From Hymenobacter nivis (GTDB lineage: Bacteria > Bacteroidota > Bacteroidia > Cytophagales > Hymenobacteraceae), in the NCBI RefSeq assembly GCF_003149515.1, contig NZ_CP029145.1, positions 3,410,001 to 3,474,000 of the forward strand: a DNA stretch of 64,000 bases, in the 5' to 3' direction. The notes beneath the pieces were generated by a model that was not told the origin of the DNA, ran no database searches, and was given only the letters and a program-made list of their open reading frames with translations. Positions 1 through 7,203 of this stretch are shown piece by piece. Each line of letters opens with the position of its first letter. Position 1 is the first letter of the stretch. The translations under genes and the position numbers were made by a program.

Positions 1-330
1 GGGGTGGCCATCGTGGGCACGTACCTCGAGCGCGGCATGGCCAGCACCCGGATGGGCCTGCTGCCCAACATCTCACTCTACAACCCCGAGACGGTGCAGC
101 GCATTCAGGCCTTTACCCAGAATTTCATCAACCGCGGCTTCCCCGCCGCGCAAGCCCGCCAGCAGGCCTACGCCGCCCTCGAAGGCGTGCTGATGAAGCA
201 GGTATCCATCATCACCTACTCGCAGATATTCACCACATTGGGCTTCTTCTTCCTTGCCTGCCTGCCGCTTATCCTGCTGATAAAACGCGTCAAAGCCGGT
301 GAAAAAATAGACCTCAACGCCGCCCACTAA
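1..330 (+). CDS. C-terminal part of a DHA2-type MFS multidrug transporter (partial)
   Basis: The reading frame is open from the first base, so the gene begins upstream of the window and only its last 109 codons are present. The visible part has an extracytoplasmic-type loop, then a hydrophobic segment (FTTLGFFFLACLPLILLI) and a short basic cytoplasmic tail. This matches the end of the EmrB/QacA family of 14-helix proton-driven drug exporters, where the last helix follows a loop rich in Ala, Gln and Arg. The substrate cannot be told. A strong hairpin follows the stop after about 70 bases. Confidence 0.75.
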   Translation, partial: GVAIVGTYLERGMASTRMGLLPNISLYNPETVQRIQAFTQNFINRGFPAAQARQQAYAALEGVLMKQVSIITYSQIFTTLGFFFLACLPLILLIKRVKAGEKIDLNAAH

Positions 331-400
331 AAAAACGTGGTCCGCAATTTGCCTAAGCTATTATACGTGGCTTGATTAGGTGACGATTCACTAGGATATA

Positions 401-435
401 AAAAGGGCTTCCTGCATTTAGCAGGAAGCCCTTTT
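401..435. terminator. Bidirectional rho-independent terminator
   Basis: A 15-base stem (AAAAGGGCTTCCTGC and its complement) with a 5-base ATTTA loop has runs of A before and T after it. It lies between the convergent ends of the MFS transporter and the lipoprotein gene and can serve both. Confidence 0.85.
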
Positions 436-459
436 GGTGTGCGGTGGGGCCCCGGAGCG

Positions 460-1476
460 CTACTGGTACTGCACGTAGAGCGGCACCGGGGTTAGCTCGG
501 CCAGCACCTCTTTGGGCGTCATCAGGTGGAACGGCTTGCGCTTGATGTCGTACTCGTAGAAGAGCTTGAAGCCCGTGTACTGCACCGGCTGCTTCTGCAC
601 ATAGGCCTTGTACGAATCCTTTTTCAGCACCGGGTCGCCCCAGCCGTCCATGTCTATAATGACCTGCACGCGGGGGTCGAGCTTGATGTTTTTGTAGTTC
701 GTGAGCATGCCCTGGGTGAAGCGGTGCACTATCAAAATCTTGGGCGGCAAGTGGTTTTCGCTCACGATGCGGGCCAGGAAGTTGATGGCGTAGTTCACGT
801 CCTTGGCGTCGTAAGTGCCGATTTTTTTGCCCGGCCGCGCGTTTTTAGTGGCCATGGCAAACTCGGGGTCGATGCCCAGATGAATAGTCGGGTCCTTGAG
901 GTATTCCGTCAGCTTGGGCAGCTCGTGGGGCAGGTCGCTCAGGCCCACCTGCACGTCCATGAACAGCAGGGCGTTTTTCTCCTTGGCCCAGGCGCGCGTC
1001 TCCTCAATCGTGCTTTTCGAGTTCATCAGGCGGTACTTGCCGTCGGCGCCGGCCGCGCCCTGAGCCGTGATGGTGACGCTGTGCAGCGCCGGCATCACGG
1101 GCAGGCTGGGGTCGGCGGCCTGCCACTCGGCCAGCACTTTATCAAACTTGCGCATCATCTGCGCCTTGGGCTCGCGGCCCAAAATGCCCATCCCTTTTGA
1201 GCGGATATTACCATAAAACGCCACAATGCGGTGGCCCGGCAGGATGGCCCCCGGCAGCTGCCCGGTTTTGCGGGCAATGCTGTCGGCCTTCAGCGAGTCG
1301 CGCTGCAAGACCAGGCGCTTGATTTTGATGGTGTCGACGACGGCCGGCGGCGTAGTGGTGGCCGACTCAACCGCCGATTTTTCGCCCTCGGTGGGGCGGT
1401 TTTGGCACGCGGGCAGGGCCCCGGCGGCCAGCAAAGCGCAAGCGGCCAGCGGGCCGAAAAATTTCGATGAAAGCAC
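460..1476 (-). CDS. Exported lipoprotein of unknown function, TIM-barrel-like
   Basis: About 338 residues from a GTG at 1476. I prefer this start to the ATG at 1668 because it puts a normal lipoprotein signal peptide at the N-terminus, ending in a lipobox LPAC about 30 residues in; the longer form adds some 64 residues of low-complexity Arg/Pro sequence. The mature part has the pattern VAFYGN..GMGILG, then FMDVQVGLS, LGIDPEFAM and VIIDMDGWGDP near the C-terminus. I recall similar uncharacterised extracellular proteins in actinobacteria with the same order of acidic motifs, suggesting a sugar-hydrolase-like barrel. No enzymatic activity can be assigned. It is monocistronic, with terminators on both sides. 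Confidence 0.7.
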   Translation of the reverse strand: MLSSKFFGPLAACALLAAGALPACQNRPTEGEKSAVESATTTPPAVVDTIKIKRLVLQRDSLKADSIARKTGQLPGAILPGHRIVAFYGNIRSKGMGILGREPKAQMMRKFDKVLAEWQAADPSLPVMPALHSVTITAQGAAGADGKYRLMNSKSTIEETRAWAKEKNALLFMDVQVGLSDLPHELPKLTEYLKDPTIHLGIDPEFAMATKNARPGKKIGTYDAKDVNYAINFLARIVSENHLPPKILIVHRFTQGMLTNYKNIKLDPRVQVIIDMDGWGDPVLKKDSYKAYVQKQPVQYTGFKLFYEYDIKRKPFHLMTPKEVLAELTPVPLYVQYQ

Positions 1477-1560
1477 TGAATAAAAATCGGTTGGAAGGGC
1501 AAAAGACCTTCTAAAGGTAAGCGCGTTTTGCGCACCGCGGCGGGGCCCCGCCCGGGCCCT

Positions 1561-1627
1561 TGGTTTCAAAACTGCGCCCGGTGCACGTGGGGGCCTATTG
1601 GAGTAGTTTGGCACGGTTTTGAAACCA
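1561..1627. repeat. 12-bp inverted repeat upstream of the lipoprotein gene
   Basis: TGGTTTCAAAAC at 1561-1572 is exactly complementary to GTTTTGAAACCA at 1616-1627, with 43 bases between. It lies about 85 bases upstream of the GTG start of the lipoprotein gene, so it could be an operator or a hairpin. No function is established. Confidence 0.5.
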
Positions 1628-1698
1628 GTGGGCTTGGCTATCTGCTGGGAATCACACCGCCCGGCCATTCGCGTGTTCTATTCTTTCGCCTTATTCCG

Positions 1699-1728
1699 AA
1701 GGCCCCGCTGCCAGTGCAGCGGGGCCTT
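1699..1728 (-). terminator. Terminator hairpin after the VWA gene
   Basis: A perfect 12-bp stem, AAGGCCCCGCTG paired with CAGCGGGGCCTT around a 6-base loop, lies 17 bases past the stop of the VWA-domain gene on the minus strand. There is no long U tract, so efficiency is uncertain. Confidence 0.6.
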
Positions 1729-1744
1729 CTTGTGGGGCCCCGGC

Positions 1745-3718
1745 TCAGCGGGCACCCATGGCCCCGGTACCGCTCAGGCCCTGGGCCAGGCCCACGAGGC
1801 GTACCAGCTCGGCGCGGTAGCCGTCGGCATCGGGGCCCCGGCTGCCGGCGGCCAGCGCGGCGGTGGCGGCCCAGGTGGCAGTGCCGGCCTGCGGGCTTTG
1901 GCGCAGCAGCAACCCAAACTGGGCCACGGCGGCAGCAAATCGGAAATCGGCCGAGGCCTGCGCTACGGGCCCGGCCTCGCCGTTCAGCACCTGGAAAAGC
2001 AGTTGGCTGGTACGGCTCTGGGGCTGCTTATAGCGCAGCTTCACGGTCAGCACGTCGTTGTTAATGAACTGCTGCATGGTGACGGGCGGCGTGGGTGCAG
2101 GCTGGTACTTTAGCCGGTCTACCAGGGGCTGGGCCGCGCCCACGGGCACCAGTTCGTAGAGGGCCGTGACGGTGTGGCCAGCGCCCAGCTCGCCGGCGTC
2201 TTTGCGGTCGTTGTTGAAGTCTTCGGCGGCCAGCAGGCGGTTTTCGTAGCCCACGAGGCGGTAGTGGGCCACACGAGCGGGGTTGAATTCGACCTGCAAC
2301 TTCACGTCCTGGGCCACGGTGAAAAGCGTACCGCCGAACTGCGCTACCAGCACGCGCTGGGCCTCGGCGAGATTGTCGAGGTAGGCGTAATTGCCGTTAC
2401 CCTTGTCGGCCAGGGTTTCCATGCAGGCGTCGCGCAGGTTGCCGCGGCCGCAGCCCAGCACGGTGAGGAATACGCCGCTTTCGCGTTCGCTCACAATTAG
2501 TTGTTCCAGCGCCGCGTCCGAGCTTTCGCCCACGTTGAAGTCGCCGTCGGTGGCCAAAATTACGCGGTTGTTGCCTTCTTTCCGGAAGTATTGCCGGGCC
2601 GTGGCGTAGGCCAGGCGCAGGCCCGCGCCACCGGCCGTGGAGCCGCCCGCCTCCAGCCGGTCGATGGCCCCGAGGATGGCCTCGGGCTGGCTGCCGGGAG
2701 TAGGAGGCAGCACCAGGCCGGCGGCTCCGGCGTAGACTACCAGGGCCACGCGGTCCTGGGGCCGCAGCTGGCGCACGAGCAGCCGCAGGCCGGCCTGCAC
2801 CAAGCCGAGGCGGTCGGGGCCCTGCATCGAGCCCGATACATCGACCAAAAATACCAGGTTGGCGGGCGGCAACGCGCTGGTTTCCACGCTGCGGGCCCGG
2901 ATGCCGATGCGCGCCAGCTGGTGCGCGGGGTTCCAGGGGCACACGGCCAGCTCGGTGCTGATGCGCACGGGGTCGGGGCTGGTGGGGGCGGGCGCGGGGT
3001 AGTCGTAGTGGAAGTAGTTCAGCATTTCCTCCACCCGCACGGCATCGGCCGGGGGCAACTGGCCTTCGGTAAGGAAGCGGCGCACGTTGGCGTAGCTGGC
3101 GTTATCCACGTCGAGGGCGAAGGTGCTGAGCGGCGCTTGCTGAACGGCTTGGAAGGCGTTTTCGGCCACGTGGGCGTAGGTATCGCCGGCCCCGGCTTCG
3201 GGCCGGGCGGGGTAGGGTAGAGCGGGGTAGGACGCCGGGGCCCCGGGGACGAAGCTGGCCGTGGCCGCAGTGCCCGGAACGGCCACCCCGGCCGCCTGGC
3301 CCCGCAACTTCCTCTGCGCGGCGGGGCCCGTCACCACCACTTCTTGCAGCGCGCGGGTGTCGGGCTTCAGCACCACATTTACCACCCCGTCCTTGCCCAC
3401 GCGCCACCCCTGGGCCATGTAGCCCACCGCCGAAAACACCAGCGTGGCCCGCATGGCGCGGGGCACCAGCAGCAGGTAGTGGCCCTGGGCGTCGGTGCTG
3501 GTACCGCGCATGGTGCCCTTAATGAGCACCGTGGCGCCGGGCAGCGGCTGGCCCCCGGCCTCGCGCACGGTACCGCTGATGGCAATGGCCCGGGCCGTGG
3601 TGGTGTCCATCAGCACGATGCCGCGGGGCCGGATGACGGGCGCCGGCAGCGGGATGGGCTCTTGGGCGCGGGCGGGGGCCCCGGCGGCCAGCAGCAGCAA
3701 CAGCAGGAGGTTTTTCAT
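1745..3718 (-). CDS. VWA-domain protein with N-terminal CarboxypepD_reg-like domain
   Basis: 657 residues from the ATG at 3718, which begins a clear signal peptide (Leu-rich, cleaved near AxA-Q); an earlier in-frame ATG at 3793 would bury it. Order of parts: signal peptide to about 19; a carboxypeptidase-regulatory-like beta fold at about 40-120 ending in LQEVVVTG, the linker that in TonB receptors leads into the plug; a low-complexity linker; a YfbK-type N-terminal region at about 190-260; a VWA domain at about 280-450 with a complete metal site (DVSGS, a Thr in GGSTAGG, and ATDGD); and a C-terminal DUF3520-like region. Such proteins bind ligands through a divalent metal at the cell surface or in the periplasm. 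It is divergent from an ECF sigma factor and anti-sigma gene 112 bases away, suggesting a functional link, which is inference. Confidence 0.85.
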   Translation of the reverse strand: MKNLLLLLLLAAGAPARAQEPIPLPAPVIRPRGIVLMDTTTARAIAISGTVREAGGQPLPGATVLIKGTMRGTSTDAQGHYLLLVPRAMRATLVFSAVGYMAQGWRVGKDGVVNVVLKPDTRALQEVVVTGPAAQRKLRGQAAGVAVPGTAATASFVPGAPASYPALPYPARPEAGAGDTYAHVAENAFQAVQQAPLSTFALDVDNASYANVRRFLTEGQLPPADAVRVEEMLNYFHYDYPAPAPTSPDPVRISTELAVCPWNPAHQLARIGIRARSVETSALPPANLVFLVDVSGSMQGPDRLGLVQAGLRLLVRQLRPQDRVALVVYAGAAGLVLPPTPGSQPEAILGAIDRLEAGGSTAGGAGLRLAYATARQYFRKEGNNRVILATDGDFNVGESSDAALEQLIVSERESGVFLTVLGCGRGNLRDACMETLADKGNGNYAYLDNLAEAQRVLVAQFGGTLFTVAQDVKLQVEFNPARVAHYRLVGYENRLLAAEDFNNDRKDAGELGAGHTVTALYELVPVGAAQPLVDRLKYQPAPTPPVTMQQFINNDVLTVKLRYKQPQSRTSQLLFQVLNGEAGPVAQASADFRFAAAVAQFGLLLRQSPQAGTATWAATAALAAGSRGPDADGYRAELVRLVGLAQGLSGTGAMGAR

Positions 3719-3830
3719 GGTGGTGAAGGGGTTGGGCGGTGGAAGCTGCCGGAGAGATGCGGCCCCGACCCGGATTGCACACGCGCTGCCCAAAAAAAAT
3801 TCGGGGCTCCGGGCTACCTTGCCGCGGCCG

Positions 3831-4487
3831 ATGTTTTTCCGCCGCTCCCCGCCCGCCGCCGCCGCGCCACTCTCCGACCAGGAGCTGCTGGCCCGCTACC
3901 GCCTGCGCGGCGACGTGGCCGACCTCGGCGCGCTGTTCGACCGGCACCTGCCGATGGTGTTCGCCACCTGCCGCCGCTACCTGGCCCCGCCCGACGAGGA
4001 CGCCCAGGACGCTAGTATGCAGCTATTTGAGCACCTGGTAGGGACCCTGCAAAAGCACGCACCCGACAACTTCCCCGCCTGGCTGCACACCACCGCCCGC
4101 AACCACTGCCTGATGCAGCTGCGCGCCCGCCAGCGCGCCGGCCCCAGCGCGGGGCCCCTGGTCATCAGCCTGCCCGACGCGGCCGATGTGGAATTGGCCG
4201 CCGCCCGGCATCTTCCCGATGCCGCGGCGGCCGACGAAGCCGCGGCCGCCACCGAAACCACCCTGCAAGCCCTGGAACACGCCCTCACGCAACTTCCCGA
4301 CGGCCAGCGCCGCTGCCTGGAGCTGTTTTTTCTTGAAAATAAATCGTACCACGAAGTGGCCGGGGCCCTCGGCCTCGACCTCGGCCAAGTGAAAAGCCAT
4401 CTGCAAAACGGCAAGCGCACGCTGCGCCGCCTCCTCACCGACGACCCGGCCCCGGCCGTGGCCCCCGCCCATGCCCCCCGCCGCTGA
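3831..4487 (+). CDS. ECF-type RNA polymerase sigma factor
   Basis: 218 residues from the ATG at 3831; the frame stays open far upstream but no signal supports an earlier start. Region 2 is at about 35-105 (LFDRHLPMVFATCRRYL, then DAQDASMQLFEHL) and region 4 at about 150-205, with the helix-turn-helix in SYHEVAGALGLDLGQVKSHL. An Ala/Asp/Glu-rich linker separates them. The protein would recruit RNA polymerase to promoters of a small regulon. It overlaps the next gene, a membrane anti-sigma, by 17 bases, so the two are co-translated. A box TACCTTG at 3815-3821, one T short of the Bacteroidota -7 consensus, lies 9 bases before the ATG. Confidence 0.9.
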   Translation: MFFRRSPPAAAAPLSDQELLARYRLRGDVADLGALFDRHLPMVFATCRRYLAPPDEDAQDASMQLFEHLVGTLQKHAPDNFPAWLHTTARNHCLMQLRARQRAGPSAGPLVISLPDAADVELAAARHLPDAAAADEAAAATETTLQALEHALTQLPDGQRRCLELFFLENKSYHEVAGALGLDLGQVKSHLQNGKRTLRRLLTDDPAPAVAPAHAPRR

Positions 4488-5652
4488 CCTGCTGCCCACG
4501 GCCCTTGCGGCCCCCCGCGGCCCCCACCCGGCCGCCGACACGCTGCGCCAGTACGCGGCCGGCACCCTCGCGCCCGCCCAGCAGCACCAGGTAGAAGCCC
4601 ACGCCCTGGACTGCGAAAGGTGCGCCGACACCCTGGCTGGCCTCGCCCAAACCGACGCCGCTACCACCGACCAGGCCCTGGCCGCCCTGCGCCACCGCCT
4701 CCACGCCCGCGTGGCCGCCGAGGCCGCCCGCCGCCCCGCCGCCTGGCACTGGCCGCGCCTGGCCGCGGCCGCCGCGGTAGTAGCCGGACTGGCGGGCGGC
4801 GGTTTATGGGAATGGCAGCACCGCGCCGCGCCCGCCGCCGAAGTAGCCACTGTGGCCGCGCCACCCAAAGCAGCAAAATCTTCGGCCGCAGCAGATGCTT
4901 CGGCGGGGGTCCCTGCTCCGCCACCAGCTCCCGCAACGGCCCCCGCCGAAGCTTCGGAGCCGCTCGCTACCACTACCGCCGCGCCCGCTATGCGGCGGCC
5001 CGCCCCGGCCGTTGCTTACGAGCCCCAGCGCACGGCCGCCCGGAAAATTGTTGCGTCAAATATTGATAAAGAAGCGGTTATGAGTGTGAGCGTAGCCGCG
5101 GATGATGCAGTGGCCAGGGCCCCAGCATCCGCAGCAATGATGGCAGCAGCCCCCAAAGCCGCCACCGATTCCCTAGCTACGCCGCTAGGCGAGATGGCGG
5201 TGAGCCGAGCTAAGCAGTCCGCGCCGGCCGCCAGGGCCCTGATGGGCCGCGTGGCGGGCGTGGCCGTAGTGCCCACCGTACCCACCGAAACTACCGTTGT
5301 GGCGCAACGCCTGTCGTTCACGGCGCCTGCCAACAGTGCCGTGGTGGGCGCCATGCCCGCCGGCCCGGCCCTGGCGCCCGCGCCAGTGGGTGGCCTGGGG
5401 CCTCTGCGCGACCAGTTGCGCCGTGAGGCCGCCGAGTTCGTACCCGAAGAAATGCCCCTCAAAGGCAACGTACGGGTCCGCTTCACGGTAGGCAACGACG
5501 GCAAACTCAGCAACCTGAGAGTAGCACGCGGCCTGCGCGCCGACTACGACGCTGAGGCCCTGCGCCTGGTGTGCGAGGGCCCCAACTGGGTGCCCGGCGT
5601 GGCCGGCGGCCGCCGCGCCGCTTTGCCCGTGGAGCTGGATGTAGTGTTTTAG
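4471..5652 (+). CDS. Membrane anti-sigma factor fused to a TonB C-terminal domain
   Basis: 393 residues. The first 60 carry an anti-sigma zinc-finger-like motif (VEAHALDCERCADTL, that is H-x3-C-x2-C), expected to hold the sigma factor. One transmembrane helix at about 95-115 (AAAAAVVAGLAGGGLW) is followed by a long periplasmic linker of Ala, Pro and Thr, and the last 80 residues match a TonB C-terminal fold (GNVRVRFTVGNDGKLSNLRV ... PVELDVVF). TonB_C normally contacts outer-membrane receptors, so this may sense their state and release sigma. Residues about 250-265 contain LMGRVAGVAVVP, which recalls the SusC plug motif and is echoed in the divergent VWA protein. The start overlaps the sigma gene. 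Function is inferred from domain order. Confidence 0.8.
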   Translation: MPPAADLLPTALAAPRGPHPAADTLRQYAAGTLAPAQQHQVEAHALDCERCADTLAGLAQTDAATTDQALAALRHRLHARVAAEAARRPAAWHWPRLAAAAAVVAGLAGGGLWEWQHRAAPAAEVATVAAPPKAAKSSAAADASAGVPAPPPAPATAPAEASEPLATTTAAPAMRRPAPAVAYEPQRTAARKIVASNIDKEAVMSVSVAADDAVARAPASAAMMAAAPKAATDSLATPLGEMAVSRAKQSAPAARALMGRVAGVAVVPTVPTETTVVAQRLSFTAPANSAVVGAMPAGPALAPAPVGGLGPLRDQLRREAAEFVPEEMPLKGNVRVRFTVGNDGKLSNLRVARGLRADYDAEALRLVCEGPNWVPGVAGGRRAALPVELDVVF

Positions 5653-5731
5653 GCGAGCAAATAAACGGGTACTGGCCTGGGTACTGGCCGTAATTCAGCG
5701 CGTAGCGCATAACTGCGAGCCACGGCATGGG

Positions 5732-5748
5732 GCGAGTTTGTAACTCGC
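5732..5748. repeat. Small perfect hairpin (GCGAGTT/AACTCGC)
   Basis: Seven-base arms with a TGT loop lie in the 270-base gap between the TonB hybrid and the convergent hydrolase gene. The surrounding sequence holds further short partly complementary pieces with no reading frame. It may be a worn copy of an intergenic palindromic repeat; it is too weak to call a terminator. Confidence 0.35.
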
Positions 5749-5922
5749 AAAGACGAACGGCCAAATAGCGCAACCCGTGGGCCGCTACGCGGCCGTGAGT
5801 CGCAGACTTACCCCATCCATCGGCCAGCAGTTGCGCGCTGCGCGCTAAACTGCGGCCAGTGCCGTGCTATTATCATACGCACTGCGCTCGTCGCGGACTC
5901 GCAGCGTCCACGCTACAGCGGT

Positions 5923-6999
5923 TTACATGGCCATACCGGCTTTGAACGACTTGTCGTCCACTGATTTGAGGAAGGTGAGCAGGCCTTTCATGTATGTTTC
6001 CTGGTCGTCGTACATGCTCATGTGGCTGCCTTGGGGACAGATGAGGGCGGCGCCTTTTTGTACTTTGGTGGCAATCATGCGCATATGGGCGGGGTCCATT
6101 GTATCGTACTGCCCGCCAATGGACAGGAACGGCACCGACAACTTGGGCAGGTCGGGCACCCGGTCCCAGTGCGTGAGCTTGCCCGAAACGCCGAACTCGC
6201 TGGGACCCTGCATAGTGACGTACAGCGACCGGTTGATTTTACTCATGGCGCGCGTCACCGGCTCGGGGTTGGGCACGATGCGGCACAGGTGCTGGGCGTA
6301 AAAATTGGGCTCAAGCAAGCCCATGTAGCGCGGGTTGCTGAAGTCCTTGGCGGCCTCAATTTTACGGATTTCGGCCAGCACTTCCGGCTTCATCTGCTTG
6401 GCCAGCACCTCGTCGGCGTACTTGCCGTAGGCGGGGCAGCTCATCATCATGTTGCTGATGATGAGGCCTTTCAAATTTTTCTGGTACTTGAAGGCGTACT
6501 CGGCGGCCAGGATGCCGCCCCAGGAATGACCCAGCAGGTAGAAGTTGGTGCTGTCGAGCTTCAGGGCCTGGCGCACCTGCTCCACTTCCTCTACGTAGCG
6601 CGGCAGGCTCCACATCGAGGTATCGCGCGGGTTGTCGGAGTTGCCGCAGCCGAGTTGGTCGTAGTAAATGAATTCGACGCCTTCCTTGGGCAGGAAGCTT
6701 TCCATGCACTCGAAGTATTCGTGGGTGGCGCCGGGCCCCCCGTTCAGCAGCAACACCTTGATTTTTGGGTTGTTGCCAAACCGCTTGGTCCATACGTTGA
6801 ACGTGCCTTTGGGCGTCTTAATCGGAATTACCTGCACGCCGCCCGTTTTCACGCCCGTTTCAGTGGGCGCGAAATAGGCGCTGGGGGCCCCCGCGGCGGC
6901 GCTGGTTTCGGTGGTGGCGGCGGGTGAGTTGCAGGCGGCGAGCAGGGCGGCGGCGCCCAGGACTCCGGCGGCACGTTGCAGCGTGGAAAGGAATTTCAT
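5923..6999 (-). CDS. Proline iminopeptidase-like alpha/beta hydrolase, lipoprotein
   Basis: 358 residues with a lipoprotein signal (lipobox LAAC at about 19-22). The fold is alpha/beta hydrolase, peptidase family S33: an oxyanion motif NGGPG near residue 87, the nucleophile elbow GHSWGG with Ser159, an acid in GGQYDTMDP and a histidine in PQGSHMSMY near the end. Proline iminopeptidases release N-terminal proline from peptides; the family also holds amidases, so substrate is not certain. Together with the two following minus-strand peptidase genes it forms a group of exported hydrolases, but gaps of over 130 bases suggest separate transcripts. Confidence 0.85.
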   Translation of the reverse strand: MKFLSTLQRAAGVLGAAALLAACNSPAATTETSAAAGAPSAYFAPTETGVKTGGVQVIPIKTPKGTFNVWTKRFGNNPKIKVLLLNGGPGATHEYFECMESFLPKEGVEFIYYDQLGCGNSDNPRDTSMWSLPRYVEEVEQVRQALKLDSTNFYLLGHSWGGILAAEYAFKYQKNLKGLIISNMMMSCPAYGKYADEVLAKQMKPEVLAEIRKIEAAKDFSNPRYMGLLEPNFYAQHLCRIVPNPEPVTRAMSKINRSLYVTMQGPSEFGVSGKLTHWDRVPDLPKLSVPFLSIGGQYDTMDPAHMRMIATKVQKGAALICPQGSHMSMYDDQETYMKGLLTFLKSVDDKSFKAGMAM

Positions 7000-7050
7000 A
7001 GAAGAAACGACAGTGGGTGGGGGGAATAGTAGGGCAAGCTACCAATGTAG

Positions 7051-7142
7051 CACGTCATGCAGCGCATTCTGCGCATCAAGCAGAAACGAAGCATCTCTCC
7101 CGCTGAGTAATTATGAGACAGGATGCAGGCAGCATGACGTTT
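7051..7142. repeat. Dispersed palindromic repeat, family A, degenerate copy
   Basis: It starts CACGTCATGCAGCGC, has GAAGCATCTCTCCCGC in the left arm and ends GCAGCATGACGT, the same words as the intact copies at 36268 and 63125. The right arm is damaged and no longer pairs fully. It is intergenic. Confidence 0.6.
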
Positions 7143-7203
7143 TTCCACGATTCTTTTTCTCTTATTTTCAGAGCCAAAGACCAGCTAATGTGGAACCCCG
7201 GCG

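Noticed and set aside
5653..5922. A possible tRNA or structured RNA in the gap after the TonB hybrid
   Set aside because: There are hairpin words such as GCGAGTTTGTAACTCGC, but no cloverleaf with a T-arm GTTCGA could be laid out.
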